Source of the DNA: Brasenia schreberi
Lineage: Eukaryota; Streptophyta; Magnoliopsida; Nymphaeales; Cabombaceae
NCBI GenBank assembly: GCA_036023115.1
Contig: JAYKKT010000056.1
Location: 2,374,001-2,438,000, forward strand
Direction: 5' to 3'
DNA: 64,000 bases
Part shown: positions 45,061 to 58,658 of the stretch, piece by piece
Position numbering within the stretch: the stretch's first letter is position 1
Layout: each line of letters begins with the position of its first letter
Made by a program: the position numbers and the translations under genes
The notes under the pieces: generated by a model
What the model saw: the letters and a program-made list of their open reading frames with translations, nothing else
What the model was told of the DNA's origin: nothing
The model's database searches: none

Positions 45061-48000
45061 TCCATACTAGCTACCTTTACCATTCTCAATGCTATACATC
45101 AGTTTTTCAACACTCACAACCATTTGAGCCTTATTCTTATTTTGTCCCTCTAAGAATGGAGTTTGATGTTCTCTGATAGGCCTCACACATCACTGAAGTA
45201 ACCAACAAGCCCTTCTATGTCATTTGAATTGAGTCATTCTCAATGATAACACAATAATTAACATGCCTAATTGGACCACAATTGTAAGCCAACTCAATAT
45301 GGTAGAAAGTATCACTTGGCATCAAGCAAGATCAACTCTTCTATCAATGACCATCCACCTCCGGTCTATGGTGCTTGTACACTTGGGTTCAGTGATCAGA
45401 TCAAATCATCATCAGTGTTTAATCCAAGGTAGTCTCAATATGAGTGGGGAAATCCAGTTCTCAAACCTCGAATACCAATGCAAATGTTATGAATCAATTG
45501 AAGCCAACTCTATACGAGTGGTTTCACGCATCCATGTTAGAAATCCATGGATCTCTACTCTAGCTTATAAGGGAGACTTTACCACCCATGGCGATAAACC
45601 AACTATTCACTATGCTGGCTAGTTGAGAGATAAAAGCAGGTGCATGCAACTGCCTATGCTCAATCCCAACATTAGTCAACACTATGGAGATACATGGACA
45701 TCTTAGTCTCCTCCGAATTGGCTACAAAGTATTTTCGCAACTTGCAGTATGGTCACTTGAATATTGCCTCGAGACAATCAAAGGTGACACAAAATTTGTA
45801 AGCTTTATCCTTCTCCTTGGCGGAAGTACACGTAAGGTAACTTTGGCAATCAATATTTAAAATCTCCTCAATCTCTCAATGCCCCTGACGTCCACAATCC
45901 CAAGCATGAGGGAAATCCTAGGGAAGTACAATGGTAGTAACTAGTATCTTGCATTGAAGAAATCACATGCAAATCATATGCCGAAGATGCGGATAATTCT
46001 AATGTGATGGCTGCCAAACTTAACGAATTATCCCTCTTACACTTGTGTCGTGCTTAGACCATGGAAGGGGATAGAGAAAACTCCCGACAATATGGATCAT
46101 TTCTTTTTGTTATCTTCAAAACCGATGAGATCTATGATATTTTGCTCTGAGGTCAACAAATAAAGCTTTGCTAAGGTCATTCGATTCCCTATTAGGAGGA
46201 AATGAAGAAGTTGCTCAATGTTGAAAATGATACAATATGGATACAAACAATAGAAACCAGTGCACCAAGTTTTGCATAGTGATTCGAAAGGCCATTAAAG
46301 ATGAGTGACTCAGGTTGGCTAATAAGGAGATAAACATAGACACCAACCCCTTGCCACTGAATCAAACGATACCAATGGAGGATTGCCTTGTCCTACTATG
46401 TATGGTTTCAGTCCATACCCTCAAGCTTCAATAGGCGAATGCAGCAAACCCTTCTTTGAGATGCCCACCTTTCAGAAGAGCGTGTAAACCAAAGAAATTT
46501 GAGGAATCTCAAGGAGTCATGTTGTCTGAATGACAAACCACACAATCCTTTCTTCTTAAAAGATAACGCTACAATCATACCATAAGCTTCTCCTCCCTTC
46601 CAAGGATGTCCTTATCCGCTTCGAGTAAGAGGTTGATTGCATTTTGGTTTAATCCTAAATCAATTTGTGGAAGACTTTATACATACATAGCATATATTTG
46701 CTACTAGGAGAAGACTCCAAAACCATCAACATCATGCTAATAAACCAATACTGAGGTCTATATCAAAGATGGAGTATCAACCTTAATTGTCTTGACAGAT
46801 GAGGATTGACCTTGTCGATGTCGATGATGAAGCCTCATAGGAAGTCATCAATGGATGGGTTGATAGTATGCCACCTAGGAGGACTATTCCCCCTCAACCT
46901 TCGTGCCTCTTGGGGACTCAGAAGAGACACTTGTAGAGGAAGAGAGCTGAAAATAGGTTCATTAATGAGCTTGAGATGTTTCTTGATGGATCTATTATGC
47001 ATGTCCAACTACATTTCATAATTCTTGGAGATCTGATAAGAGAAATGTGATCTAGTGAGCAATAATATATGAAGCAACCAACTATTCCAAATGCTTAGAG
47101 TGCATGAGGATCAGCTTAAGAGTTAGAGTAGTCCTATTATAACTCCCAAAGTCATCCATATTGTAACAAGAGGTATTTGGGAGAGGCTCCTTTTAAACAG
47201 AATGCTACTATCACTGACCTGTCTAAGGAGGGTTACCCCTTTCAAGGTTCGATATTGCTTCTCTCATCAAAGTCAATAGATCCGATGGACTACATAGAGG
47301 CAACAAACTTAAAGGGTTGCCTCTATTTTATTCCACAAGATACTAACAAGTGGGTGAAAGCTCACATCAACTACTAAAAACGAGAACTCCATTGCAATGG
47401 AGATGGCTGAGTCACCCACCATTGAGTGTGAATGGTTTTAAAATAGACTAGTGCACAACGTCAACATCCCACCCAGTTGAAAGAACTATTTGAGATGCAA
47501 TCTACATTGACTGAATTAGTACCAAAAATCACTCAGACTAAAACTAGGCCCAGGAAATGAAGCTGAACAAGTCGTTGATTATGCAACAAGACATACAAGC
47601 TATAACAAAAATGCTTCAGACTTTAATCCATGGGAAAGAGATCCTCAAGACTCTACCTCTAAGAATAAGTATCATTCTTATGAAAACAAGTCTCTGCACC
47701 AATCAGAGGCCTCAAGTAAGGTGGAGGAAAAAGCATTAGATGATACCAATTGACACCTCCACTTTTCTCTCAAGGATGATTGAAATGAAAGAAACCTCTA
47801 TTTTGGAGAAAAAATGGGATCAAGTTGCATCTCGATGAGAGGGCACTTGATAGGCCTAAGGAATCCATACTCCTAAGGAGCATCTAGTTAGCATCCTGCC
47901 TGTGAGTTTTGCTCCCACCCAATCCCCACACATAAACAATAAAGAAAATCTACTAGCAAATGATCCAGGTTGGGTTGTGTTCGTCAACAAAGTAGATGTG

Positions 48001-50060
48001 TCAATGGTCATTGATTGACCTTTAGAGGTTGCAATTCACTAATTTACGTTAAGGCATAGGTGAACGATGAGCCCTTCAGGGGAGTGTTTGTATATATAGG
48101 GGCAGTGCTGAATGCCATGCCTCTAAACACCATATGGGAGATAGGAAAATATGTCATTGACCTAATTCCAATCTTAGGATGTCAAACTTTTGAGGCAATC
48201 CACTCATCATTCTTCGAGTTATCGCAATCAAGCTAACAATTGCTCAAGGACTTCGTCCTTTGTTGTTGTCAAGTTAAGTTATTCATTGCTCCTCGAAAAA
48301 GATCAGCTCCATGCCAACTATTGCATTACCATAGACTCATGTTTTCACTTGTAGACAATGTTGAACTGATCAAGGCTGATGAAGACCCCTTCTAGTAGAA
48401 GTGTATGCAACAGAGATGATCTTTTATTCACCTTGGATAAGTCGAATCATAATTCCCGAAGAGCATGAGCAAAGGGACATTTAATTCATGCCACCTCACC
48501 TCTCATTGGTTCTAGTTCAACGATGCCAAACTATGGCCCATCTTAGGAATCACTTACGAATGAAGACTCACAAGTAATCAACTCTTGTCTTGAGTGGCTT
48601 AGAGTTTTCACGGCTGTGGAAAGAATTAGTGGAGCCAATTATTTGATTTTCGGGGGCATTTGAAAACTATTTGTACCTGGCCAAACCAAAGAGATGAGCC
48701 TAGCTTTGTAACATGATAACCCCTATTTGAAATAGATTTGGGAACCCTTGCAAAACCAAGGACAATCAAAGTCAATGCCATTCTTTCTTATGAGAGGTGC
48801 CTTCCACTAACCTTATTACTAAATAAATACAAAGATTGTTTTGCTTGGGAATACAATGAAATGCCTAGAGTGTCTTGAGATTTAGTAGAGTTTAGACTCT
48901 CTCCTAAACTAAGGGCCAAACCCTATAGGTAGTAGGCTTGGAGGTTTACACAAAAATTCTTGCCAGTTATTAAGCAAGAGGTTCAATATAGCCTCAATGA
49001 GAAATTCGTCCAAAATGATAGTCCACTACTCCCTCCAAAGGATCAATATGTCATACCTATGACTGACTTGTTGATAGACATGGCCTCTACCCATGAAATC
49101 TTGTCATTCATATGTGGTACTTATGGATATAACTAAATCAAGGTTAGTAAAGTAGATACTCATAAAACAACATTCAATGCACTAAGTCACTAGGAATTTA
49201 TGAAAGGGTGGATAGGTTTTGGCCTTAAAATGCTAACATTGTATACTAAAGAGTGATGAATTATATTTTCCATGGTTTAATCAACAAGTCCATGGAGGTG
49301 TTTATCAACCACGCGGTGGTTAAGTCACATGACTTCGATCAACAATTGATTGATCTCAAGAAGGCTTTAAAATGAATGTGCTTAGATAATTTAATGATGA
49401 ATCCTGAACTTGATTGACCGGTCAACACTTTTCTGGTATAGCTAAAGAATGTAATTGAGGTTGACTCAATAAGGCTAAATCAATTATAAAAGTAAAATAC
49501 TGAGAAACAAGGAGCTACGAAGTTTCATCGGCCAGGTCAGCTATTTGAGGTGTTTGGCCACTAACATGGCCATTAAGCTTGCGCCATTCTCTCCTCTCCT
49601 TAGGAAGAAAGATTGTGATGAGTTCATATGGAGATTCAACCACCAACTGGCCTTTGAAGACATTGAGAGATACTAGGATGCCCATTGATCCTTGTACCTC
49701 TTGCTCCTAAGAAAATTTAGCATTATTCTAGTCATTGTGAAAAACTCAATCTCTGACCTACTTTCACAAGATTCCACCAACTGTACCGAGAAAGCTAGTT
49801 TTGTCTTAGTAGACTTCTTACTTACACAAAAACTTGATATTCTCCTATAGGGAAACTATGTTCACCATTATACTATGCTTGTAAACTCGAGAATTATCTA
49901 TTATCAATGGAGGTTTATGTTGCCAGCATAGTTGATTTGATGCATTATCTTTTAAATTAGTCAAGCTTATAGAGAAGGCTATTCAAGGTCATTAAGTTAT
50001 GTCCTTTTGGCTTGAAATGTTGGCGACAGGAAGCTGTCAAATGACAAGTAGTATTTATTT
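45061..50060 (+). mobile_element. Decayed Ty3/gypsy interior (protease, RT, RNase H)
   Basis: Protease-like VLNAMPLNT lies at about 48090-48125. Reverse transcriptase starts near 48828 (YKDCFAWEYNEMPR) and includes HEILSFICGTYGYN at about 49096-49134. RNase-H-like YSPIGKLC is near 49850. The expected catalytic Asp residues are gone: the family's F-M-D-G reads FICG and the Y-V-D-D site reads FINH (about 49300). Stops and frameshifts are common. The gag part before 47900 is not clearly recognisable. No integrase or matching 3' LTR was found directly downstream. Confidence 0.75.
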
Positions 50061-50379
50061 TTGGCTCATCACATAAAAGTATTGATGTTAGCGATTCTAC
50101 GGATTTGGTTAACACATCAATAGCCTAGCAACCATGCCAAATAATGTCCCATGGATCAAAGTATAAAAAGGTAGTAGGCAATGGTGTGTGCATGGTAATT
50201 AACGTGAGGTCTAGTATGATGTCGTCATATATGTTTGCGATGGTTTTAGTCCCAAACTTTACTAATAATGAGATCAAGTATGGTGTTGTATAAACACTCA
50301 AAATTTGTCAAAAAGACTTTTCAGAATTTCCTCTTTTACAAGAAAAATTGTAGTCGTGGGTCTTTTAAGATTTTTTCAA

Positions 50380-50700
50380 CAAAGATACCTTAAGAGAAAT
50401 TATTTTCACACCAAAAATTCGTAGGAGTCTCAAAATAAGGGTACTTTGAACCCCATAAAAAAATTGAATTTTGATAAAATCCAAAAAATAACCATTTTGG
50501 CCTTAAGTCTATATTAGCAAAATTTTGTGGTTTTAGGTGTGTTTTCTTCAAAGAAAGGGTTGAGAAAACTAAAATTGGGCATTTGGAACCAAAATAAGTT
50601 TTACTTGTAAAACATTTACAAAATGATTGTTTTATCCCTATAAAATATTTGAATTTAAAGGACAAAAAAATAGCCAACAGGCCAAAAATATGGTGGAGAA
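50380..50700. repeat. Imperfect direct repeats of about 180 bp
   Basis: 'ccccataaaaaaattgaattt' (about 50452) and 'tccctataaaatatttgaattta' (about 50635) are followed by similar 'aaaaaatagcc/aaaataacca' text. The minus-strand open frame here (50390-50677) is a product of the T-rich antisense. Confidence 0.5.
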
Positions 50701-51189
50701 GAAGCAGGACTTCAGAAGACTCAAATTTGGTGATGGTTCGAGCCTACGTAAAAAGCGTTGGGTAAAAAGTTTAAAATACCCCTTATCAAGGAAGATCGTA
50801 CACCAAGTGATCCTACACCCATTAGAAGGCTAAAGCAGTATAAAAAGGTAAAAGATTAACTTACAGAGTAGACAAGGATAAAAATACCACCACGCGTGCC
50901 ACCGCCAATAACTAGGGGCCTCATAAGCGTCATTGCCACGTGTTTGCCACATCACCACCAAACTGCCACATGGGTCCCATGTCACCAGCACACGCGCCGG
51001 CACATGCCCAACATGGGCACATGCACTGTTGGGCGTGTGCCTGACGCACGACTAGTGCTACCAGTATGTCCCGTGTGCGCACTCCCTACTTTCCACGTGT
51101 AGGCCTACCTCCTCCTAGTGCCAATGTGTTCAGCATGTGTCCAACTACCTCCACCACGTTTCACATGTGTCCAACTACTCTTCCCACAT

Positions 51190-51745
51190 GTGGATACCTC
51201 TAGATGGATTGAATTTGAGTCCGAATTGGGTCTAATAACCTAGAAGGATCTAATTTAAGAAAATATCTATAAAAGGAGGATGTGGGTGACTAAGGAGTGG
51301 AATTCCAGCTTAAGAGTGTTAAGCCCAGCTAAAGAGGATGTGAGGAAGCTCATTACCAGCCCAAGGAAGAGTTTATACAAGGAAGAGAGAGAAAGGGAGA
51401 GACCTAGAGAGAGAAAGCCTCAAACCATCATCTTCTACCCTTTTTTTTGTTTGTTCTTGTATGCTTGGAGTTATTGTCTCCAATCCTTTGTAAGTTTAAG
51501 AATAACAGTCACTTCATAGAATATCATTGCAAAGAAGGGTTATCACAATCCAAAAGCATAAGAGAATTGGTCATAGTTAAGAGGAATCCACAACTTTCGC
51601 AAGATTTCATTTCTTCTACCCTAATATACACTATATCTTATACATTTTCATTTATTCTATGCTTACGAATTATATCATCCCTTCTCTCCTTTCTTCAGTG
51701 TATTACCCAAGAATAAGAGAGAGAGAGAGAGAGACTCAATCATAA
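51190..51745 (+). other. LTR-like promoter and leader, family unassigned
   Basis: A TATA motif (ctataaaagga, about 51269) is followed by an LTR-like purine-rich leader and a (GA)n run at 51718-51734. The preceding 50890-51190 is rich in 'ccacatg/cacgtg'-like repeats ('catgtgtccaactac' occurs twice). No gag frame follows. Confidence 0.35.
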
Positions 51746-51755
51746 GGGCACCAAC

Positions 51756-51929
51756 CAGTGACCGATCTGAGCATAGGTGAGCACGAGCACCTCACCCGAA
51801 ATTTTGAAAATCTACTTAAAATCTATAGCCCATAGTGAGAATTATAAATTATAATACATAGTTCGCTCCACCATAAATCATTCGAGAGGCTATTCCCTCA
51901 CCTTAAAAGAATTTCTAAATCCGTCACTG
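51756..51929. mobile_element. 174-bp hAT-type MITE with target duplication
   Basis: The left end begins CAGTGACCGATCT, and the right end read inward CAGTGACGGATTT. The flanks GCACCAAC (51748-51755) and CCACCAAC (51930-51937) match at 7 of 8 positions. There is no coding capacity. Confidence 0.88.
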
Positions 51930-51937
51930 CCACCAAC

Positions 51938-53430
51938 TACATTATTTTTATGAGATCTCTCATTAATAAGACTTTAAGAGAAAGTAAACCTCTTTTAGGC
52001 TTTACTATTCACCAAAAAAAGAGAGAGAAGAATATCTAAATCAAAATATATTGGAAGCAATTCAATTAAAGAAGTCATAAAAGAAACATAGTTGCAACGT
52101 TTACATATGATGATATGAGTATATAATCACTCTTATGGTGGATTAATCACCCATAAATTTATGTTATAGGAGGGTATTGGGCTATAATCACATATATTTT
52201 CTAAGAGACCAATACTCATCAAGAGAGATGCCCCGGAGATTTATATGTAGATGAGTTCCTCCTTGAACGAGCATAAGTCCTCAATAAAATTCTTTGAATG
52301 ACCACTAAATCATTAAGATTTTAATCGGATGTATCATTATTTTCTATAAAAAAAAATTCTGTAGATTTCAGCATACTACACAAATCTTATATGATCTTAG
52401 AATTTTCTAATCACCATCTATAAGTGAAATATTCCTAAATTTTATCGTGAGTGGTACACATACTGGCCAATATTCAGTAAAATTATCGCAAATTTTGAAC
52501 ATGGGTGAGATTAATAAAAAAAAATCAGTAAGAATCAAACCCAACCGAAAACCGAACCTGTATATGACAAAAATCCTATGATAAATATTTAGTAAACCTA
52601 TCATAACTCGGTCTACATGCATCCAAATATCTCAAGAATTATTTCTTCAGTTAACATCCATAACTTTCTAAATTGATAATTTTCATAGAAATTGAAAGCA
52701 TACGTACGGAGATACGAGTGTTTTACTGAAATTGTATATCTTAGTTACATATACTGTCCAAAGTTTCATAATAACATTCGATTAAAAGTTTTCTAAGATT
52801 TTTATTTGATCATACAAAGACCCAAAAATATAAATAAAAATTTTAAATAAAACTTAATACCTAGTTCTCACTCATATAAAATTTTTGGGATTTTTGAATC
52901 CCTATAAAGTGGCTAAAAAAATATAAACTCACACATTATAAAATAGAACCAATTTTATTTTCATATAACTAAATCTGGTTTGGCCACGTGAAATTGATGC
53001 CCTTTTGAAAAGACGGTTTTGAGTCGAAATTGTTTTGAGAAAACTCTGAATTACAAAATCACTCTTCCTAAGTATTTAGATTGACCCTTGAGCACTAGTT
53101 TAAGAAACATATGTCGACAAGAACCTACTTTCTCACAATCACTGAATAGTGAGATAAATCTCTTTGCTAGTTTAAGTAAACTTGTTGACATACTTGTGCA
53201 CGATTTTTGTAAGCAAAGTTTGAAAAGATAATGACCTTTGTTAAGAGATACAACCTGCCAATTATTTACAATCGGTGGATGTAGCACTAGACTCAATAGA
53301 TGAAGATTGATTGATGGCACTCGACAAGAGAAGATCTTCGCGTGAAGGTAGACAACCCAAAACAAACTCCAAGTAGGATTTCTTAGGGTCCCTAACCTTC
53401 ACCTGTTGCTTCTCATACTGAATGTCCACC
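51938..53430. other. Gene-free stretch
   Basis: AT-rich; the open frames (52407-52622 and 53051-53365 on minus) are not recognisable. Confidence 0.5.
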
Positions 53431-53439
53431 CCAACTACA

Positions 53440-56405
53440 ATAACAACCCCAACTAAGCCTTTTCCCATACTAGATGGTGTTGGCTACAAAAATTCTTTGT
53501 TTCCACAGAGCCCTATCATGTGCCATGTTAGCAGTTAACTCAACATAAAATAGATCATTCTTTATTTTTTCTTTCCAACACTTTTGTTGTCATCCTCTAC
53601 CTCTTTTAATACTTTCAAAATCTAGCTTTTCATACTTCTTACAGGCACTTCTTTTAATCTTCTTTCTATATGTCCATACCATCTTAAATGATATTCTCTC
53701 ATTTTATCCTCTATTGGTGTCACTCTCAATTTATTTCTAATAAACGATATTCTCTTATTTTATCCTCTATTAGTGTCACTCCAAATTTGCTTCTAATAAC
53801 CTCATTATATATATAGTCTTTTCTTATATTACCACTCATCCATCTCAACATCTTCATTTCTGCCACATACACTTTTGTACATGTTGATGATTAATTGCCC
53901 AACACTCAGAACTATAAAATATGATACGTCTAATTACTGCTCTACAATATTTACCTTTTAACTTTAATGGTAGCTTCTTGTCACACAGAGTACATGATGC
54001 TCCTCTCCATTGTAACCAACTTGCATTAATTCTATGCATAACATCTCTATCAATTCTTCCATTACTTTAAAAATTGACCCTAGGTATTTAAAACTTTTTT
54101 GGGGATGCAATGTGTGCCAATTTTAATTTTTATCTCATATGAAGTAACCAAATGATCAAACTTACATTCCATATATTCAGTCTTTGTTCTATTAGGTTGG
54201 AAGCCTTTACTTTCTAATGTTTCTCTCCATAGTTCTAATTTTCTATTAACTTTTCCTTAGACTCCTTCACTAACACAATGTCATATGCAAATAACATATA
54301 CCAAGGTACTTCATCTTGAATATGTTTTGTTAACTCATCAATCACCATTATAAATAAGTATGGACTTAAAGTTGATCCTTGATGTAACCTAATATTAACT
54401 TCAAAGAAGTTTGTCATTCATTCATGAGTCCTCACACATATTTTTGTATCATTGTACATGTCTCTTATAAGGTTTATATATATCAATGAGATACCTCTTT
54501 TTTCCAATGTTATTCAAAGAACATCTTTTGGTACCCTATCATATGTTTTTCTAGATCAATAAGTATTATGTGAATGTCTTTCTTTTTTGCTCTAAAATAT
54601 TTTATAAGACATTTCAAAAGGTGAATCGCTTCAATAGTATATATGTCTTGCATGATTGTACTCGATACTTGTCTTAACCTACGGTCGATAATTCTTTCTT
54701 ATAATTTCATAGTATGACTCATTAATTTGATATCCCGATATTTGCACAATTCTGAATGTCTTCCTTGTTTTTATATATGGTATAAGTGTACTTGCTCTCC
54801 ATTCTTTGGGCATCTTTTAGTTTTTTCATATTTCATTAAATAGACTTGTGAGCCAAGTAATTCTTGTCTCTTCTAGGATTTTCTAAACTTCTATAGGAAT
54901 ATTGTCTGGTCCTATAAATTTACCACCCCTCATATATTTAAGTGCCTCTTTGACTTCATTCTTGTGAATATGTCGGTAGAAATTATCGTTTATATACTTT
55001 TTTGATTTGGTGAACTCTCCTAAGCTAATACTAACATCTTTATTTTCATTAAAAAGCTTATAAAAATAGTTTTTTCATCTATTTTATATCATCATTTGCC
55101 ATTAGAATTTTCTCATCCTAGTCTTTGATGCATTTACCTCTGACCCTAGTTATCCTAAAAATCTCTTTCACTCTCTTTTGAGCTGAGCTTTTTATATAAA
55201 TCCTCTTAAGTTTTAACTTTTGCTTCATTGACGATATTTTCACTTCTTTCTTTACTTTCTTATAAGCCTCTAAAGTTTCACTAGTCTTCTTAACATAATG
55301 TAATTTGTAACATGCCCTCTTTACCTTGATTTTATTTTACACATCACTCCACTACCAAGCTTTTTTTTTTATGCTGGTACACCTTCCTTAGATTCACCTA
55401 ACATATCTTTTGCCACTTTCTTAATATGTATAGCCATATTGTTTTACATATCACAAGATGTACCAACATAATTCTAAGCAATTCTTTGAAGGGCTTTTTA
55501 TTTAAATATACCTTCTTTTTCACTTTTGAGGTTCTACCATTTAGTTTGAATAGTTTCATGCACTCTTTTGTTCTTTGTTCATTTTTTCACCTCTAAATTC
55601 ATAACTAAAAGTCGATGTTAAGTGATTAAACTTTCTCCTATAATTACCTTGTAATCTTTACAATACGATCTATCTTTCTTCCTATAAACAAAATAATCAA
55701 TTTGTGTTTGTGATAAGCCACTCTTATAAGTAATTAATTGTTCATCTCATTTTTTGAAGATTGTATTGACTATAAAGAGATCAACTGCCATAGCAAAATT
55801 TAAAATCTCTCTACCTTCCTCATTTATATCCCCAAAACCAAAGTTTGCATGAATACCTTGATATCGTAATGCCTCTTTATCGATATGTCCATTTAAGTCT
55901 CTTCCTAAACAAATCATCTTCTTTTGTGGAATTCTTTGAATCACCTTATCTAACTCCTCCCAAAAAGTTGTTTTTATACTATCTTTTAGTCCTACTTAGG
56001 GTGCGTAAGCACAAAATATATTCAAAACCTCTTATCTTAGTACTAATTTTAATATCATAATTCGGTCATTATATCATTGTATGTCTACTACATTATCATT
56101 TAAATTTTTATTTATAATAATACCAACTCTATTTGAAGATTTTTCCTTTCCTGAGTACTATAATTTAAAACCTTTATCCTCAATCTCCTTTACTTTTTTT
56201 TCAACCCACTTTGTCTCTTGTAAATATAGTATATCAATATTTCTCTGAATCATAGTATCTAATACCTCCATTAGCTTACCGGACAATGTTACAATATTTC
56301 AAGAACCAATACGAATCTTATTATCTAGGACTAGCTTCCTTACCCTGCATCTGTCTATAATAAAAATATGGAGACCCTCTTTATAATTTATTCATTACAT
56401 TCGGG
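53440..56405 (-). mobile_element. L1-type LINE, near full length, inactive
   Basis: On minus, the endonuclease part starts near 56330 (RIGSW-like) and includes MICLGRDLNGHIDKE and FGFGDINEEGREILNFA (55747-55944). The reverse transcriptase includes ILIDLEK (about 54545) and HQGSTLSPYLFIMVIDEL (54235-54417), followed by MLFAYDIVLV, where the catalytic A-D-D has become A-Y-D. The C-terminal Zn-like region is near 53850-54040. The 3' end lies at about 53440, with a (TTG)-like tail. A 67-bp stretch is tandemly duplicated at about 53688-53800. Stops break both frames. Confidence 0.85.
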
Positions 56406-58034
56406 TAATCAGTCTCCACTAATTGTCTAAAAGGAGATGTTTGCCTCTCATTAAGACAAAGAGAGAGGTGAGATCTTGCTAATGCTTAGAAGTTCAATCC
56501 TGATAATCTCAATCTCTCCTCACACACCTCATAATGGCCACTTAGCATAAATACTCTTCACTTCTCTTGATTTTTTGAGAATTAGGTAATCTGGTGATCA
56601 ACTATCCGTACCAAAAGTTAAGATATTTGGTGAGCTAATGGTGGGATAACATTATCTCAACCGAAGTGCTCTAATAATGGCCACTTATGTGGCTTGCTCT
56701 TAGGAATTTCCCTTATCATCCTCAAGGGAATCATAAGGCATCAACCGTGAGGTGCCACTTGAAGGAACTTTTGCTCCTTTTCAGCCTCAACCTTAACTTT
56801 ATTCAAGGATTTCTCAATGGAAGAACGATATCAGATCCAAGAAGAGACCCATCAAAGGGAGGAAGATCACATCTTGATAACGAGCCATTTGATTGAAGAC
56901 ACTTGAGGTTTCTCCCCACCTTGAGCTTATCCAATAGGGAGATGAGTACATCGCCTCAACTAATATTGTGTTGGTAATGAACCTACATTCTCCTTGTTGT
57001 TCTCTCTAACCAGTTGGGGCCTTGAAATGAGACATTCCTTCAACAAGAACCACTTCCACTTGAAGTTCCATTATTGCTAACCTATCCGAGGGGTGCTTTC
57101 TATTAGAACAGGAAAAGGTTTGGGCCTCAATAGTCCCACCCTCAAGAAGACACTTTATGCAATAAAGAAATTTGAGTTAAGAACTATATACAATTGTTAA
57201 TGTGATGAAAATCAAACAAAGACTAGTAAAATCAACTTGCCAGTCTCAATAATTGTAATAAGGGAACCTCCTCATTATATTCATCCTTTGCCTCAAGGAC
57301 AATGGTAAGATTTATATTATCAGAGCCAAAGCTTTCTTTAATTGGGTGATCGATGTCACTTGAAAGGTGGTTGAGCGCCTATTGAGGAAGGCATCAATGT
57401 TGTACTTGGGACCGCCTAATCTTGAGGGGCTAATGAGATGGTAAATTGCCAGACAAATTGACCACCAATATTCAAATTTTTGCATAGTTCCCAGATTGTA
57501 ATTGAAACCTTAGAGACAAACCAGTTTACTATAGTAAGATTTTAACTAGTCACTTTTGCCACATCAACATTTGAAAAGGCATGTTCTCCATAAAAAGTAG
57601 CACCATGGACATGGTGATTCTTTGAACAAGCCTAAAATAATGCACCAAGCATTGTGGGTAGTAGACCTATGCCCTTATTTTGCTTGGTGATTTATAGTGA
57701 CCTCGTTGAGCAACTCTTAGATGCAAATAAACTAGCACCAATTAGGAGAAGTGTACCAAGAAGCATTTAACTTTTCCTACAAATACTTACAGACAAGGTT
57801 GGCATACCCTAGTAGAAAAAACTTAGGGTTTATTAATATACTCATACTAGAGTAGTTCATGAAGGAATACTAACAATATGTCAGTGTGCGACTTTATTCA
57901 CAACAATACTCTACCCAACAAGAATTTTCGTTGTTGGAGTTCATACAAGCAATTCAAAATTATTGCCCTACTAAGGTGGATAAATAAGAATAAATCCTAC
58001 AATGCAAAAATCACTAGGGACCAAGAGAAATGAT
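56406..58034. other. Probably retroelement-derived, unassigned
   Basis: Immediately upstream of a gypsy pol end, so it may be the rest of that element, but I could not match any segment to a domain. No other gene was seen. Confidence 0.3.
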
Positions 58035-58262
58035 GGTTTGTTTCCTACAAAAGCAAATATATGGATGGTTTGGTACTGATAGAAATCCAAGAGCATGCAT
58101 AGACAAGTTGGGCATGAAGAGGACATCGAAGATAAGTCTCCACTCGAACGGTTGCAATGTTCACATATAGTGAAGGACCCCTGACCCGATCTAGGAATAG
58201 GGCTCAACAATTCTAGATTTAGTGGATTTGTTTTGATGCTTAAGTAGACCAACTCAAATTCA
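58035..58262 (+). pseudogene. Gypsy pol C-terminal end, first copy
   Basis: Reads TRTVAMFTYSEGPLTRSRNR before the stop, matching the second copy at 60400-60558 (GPMTRSRNRAQQF). This is the usual end of gypsy pol. Its presence in front of LTR-A shows that LTR-A also served as a 3' LTR. Confidence 0.7.
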
Positions 58263-58658
58263 TGTTGGAGTATAAAATTTATGCTTTGAGCTTTAAAATG
58301 AACTTATTACTTTTGTTCTATTGGTTAAGTAGGAGGTGGACTATTTAGTTATAATTATACTACAAAGAGCAACATTTATTGTTGTCTATTTGATTGGCTA
58401 AGGTAAAAGGCCTATTTCCAACATAAATACCCATGTTTGTGAATAAAAGTCACTTTGGCTGGATTGCATTAAAGAAATTTTGAATTTCTTTTTCTCTTAT
58501 CTCCACCTTCAAGGTTCAGTGGTGAGTCCTAGCTTCCACTCCTTATCAATAACCCTTATTGTGGTAGATTTGAAGCTGGTTAATATTCTTTTTTTCAATT
58601 TCTTCTCTTCAAATCCATTTCCAGGGGTATCTCATTTCAAGGTGAAGCAAGCACAACA
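58263..58658 (+). repeat. Gypsy LTR-A
   Basis: About 396 bp, begins TGTTGGAGT and ends GCACAACA. Aligns with LTR-B along its whole length. 'TTTGGTGC' just inside resembles a degraded Asp-tRNA primer site (TGGCGC). Confidence 0.7.
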
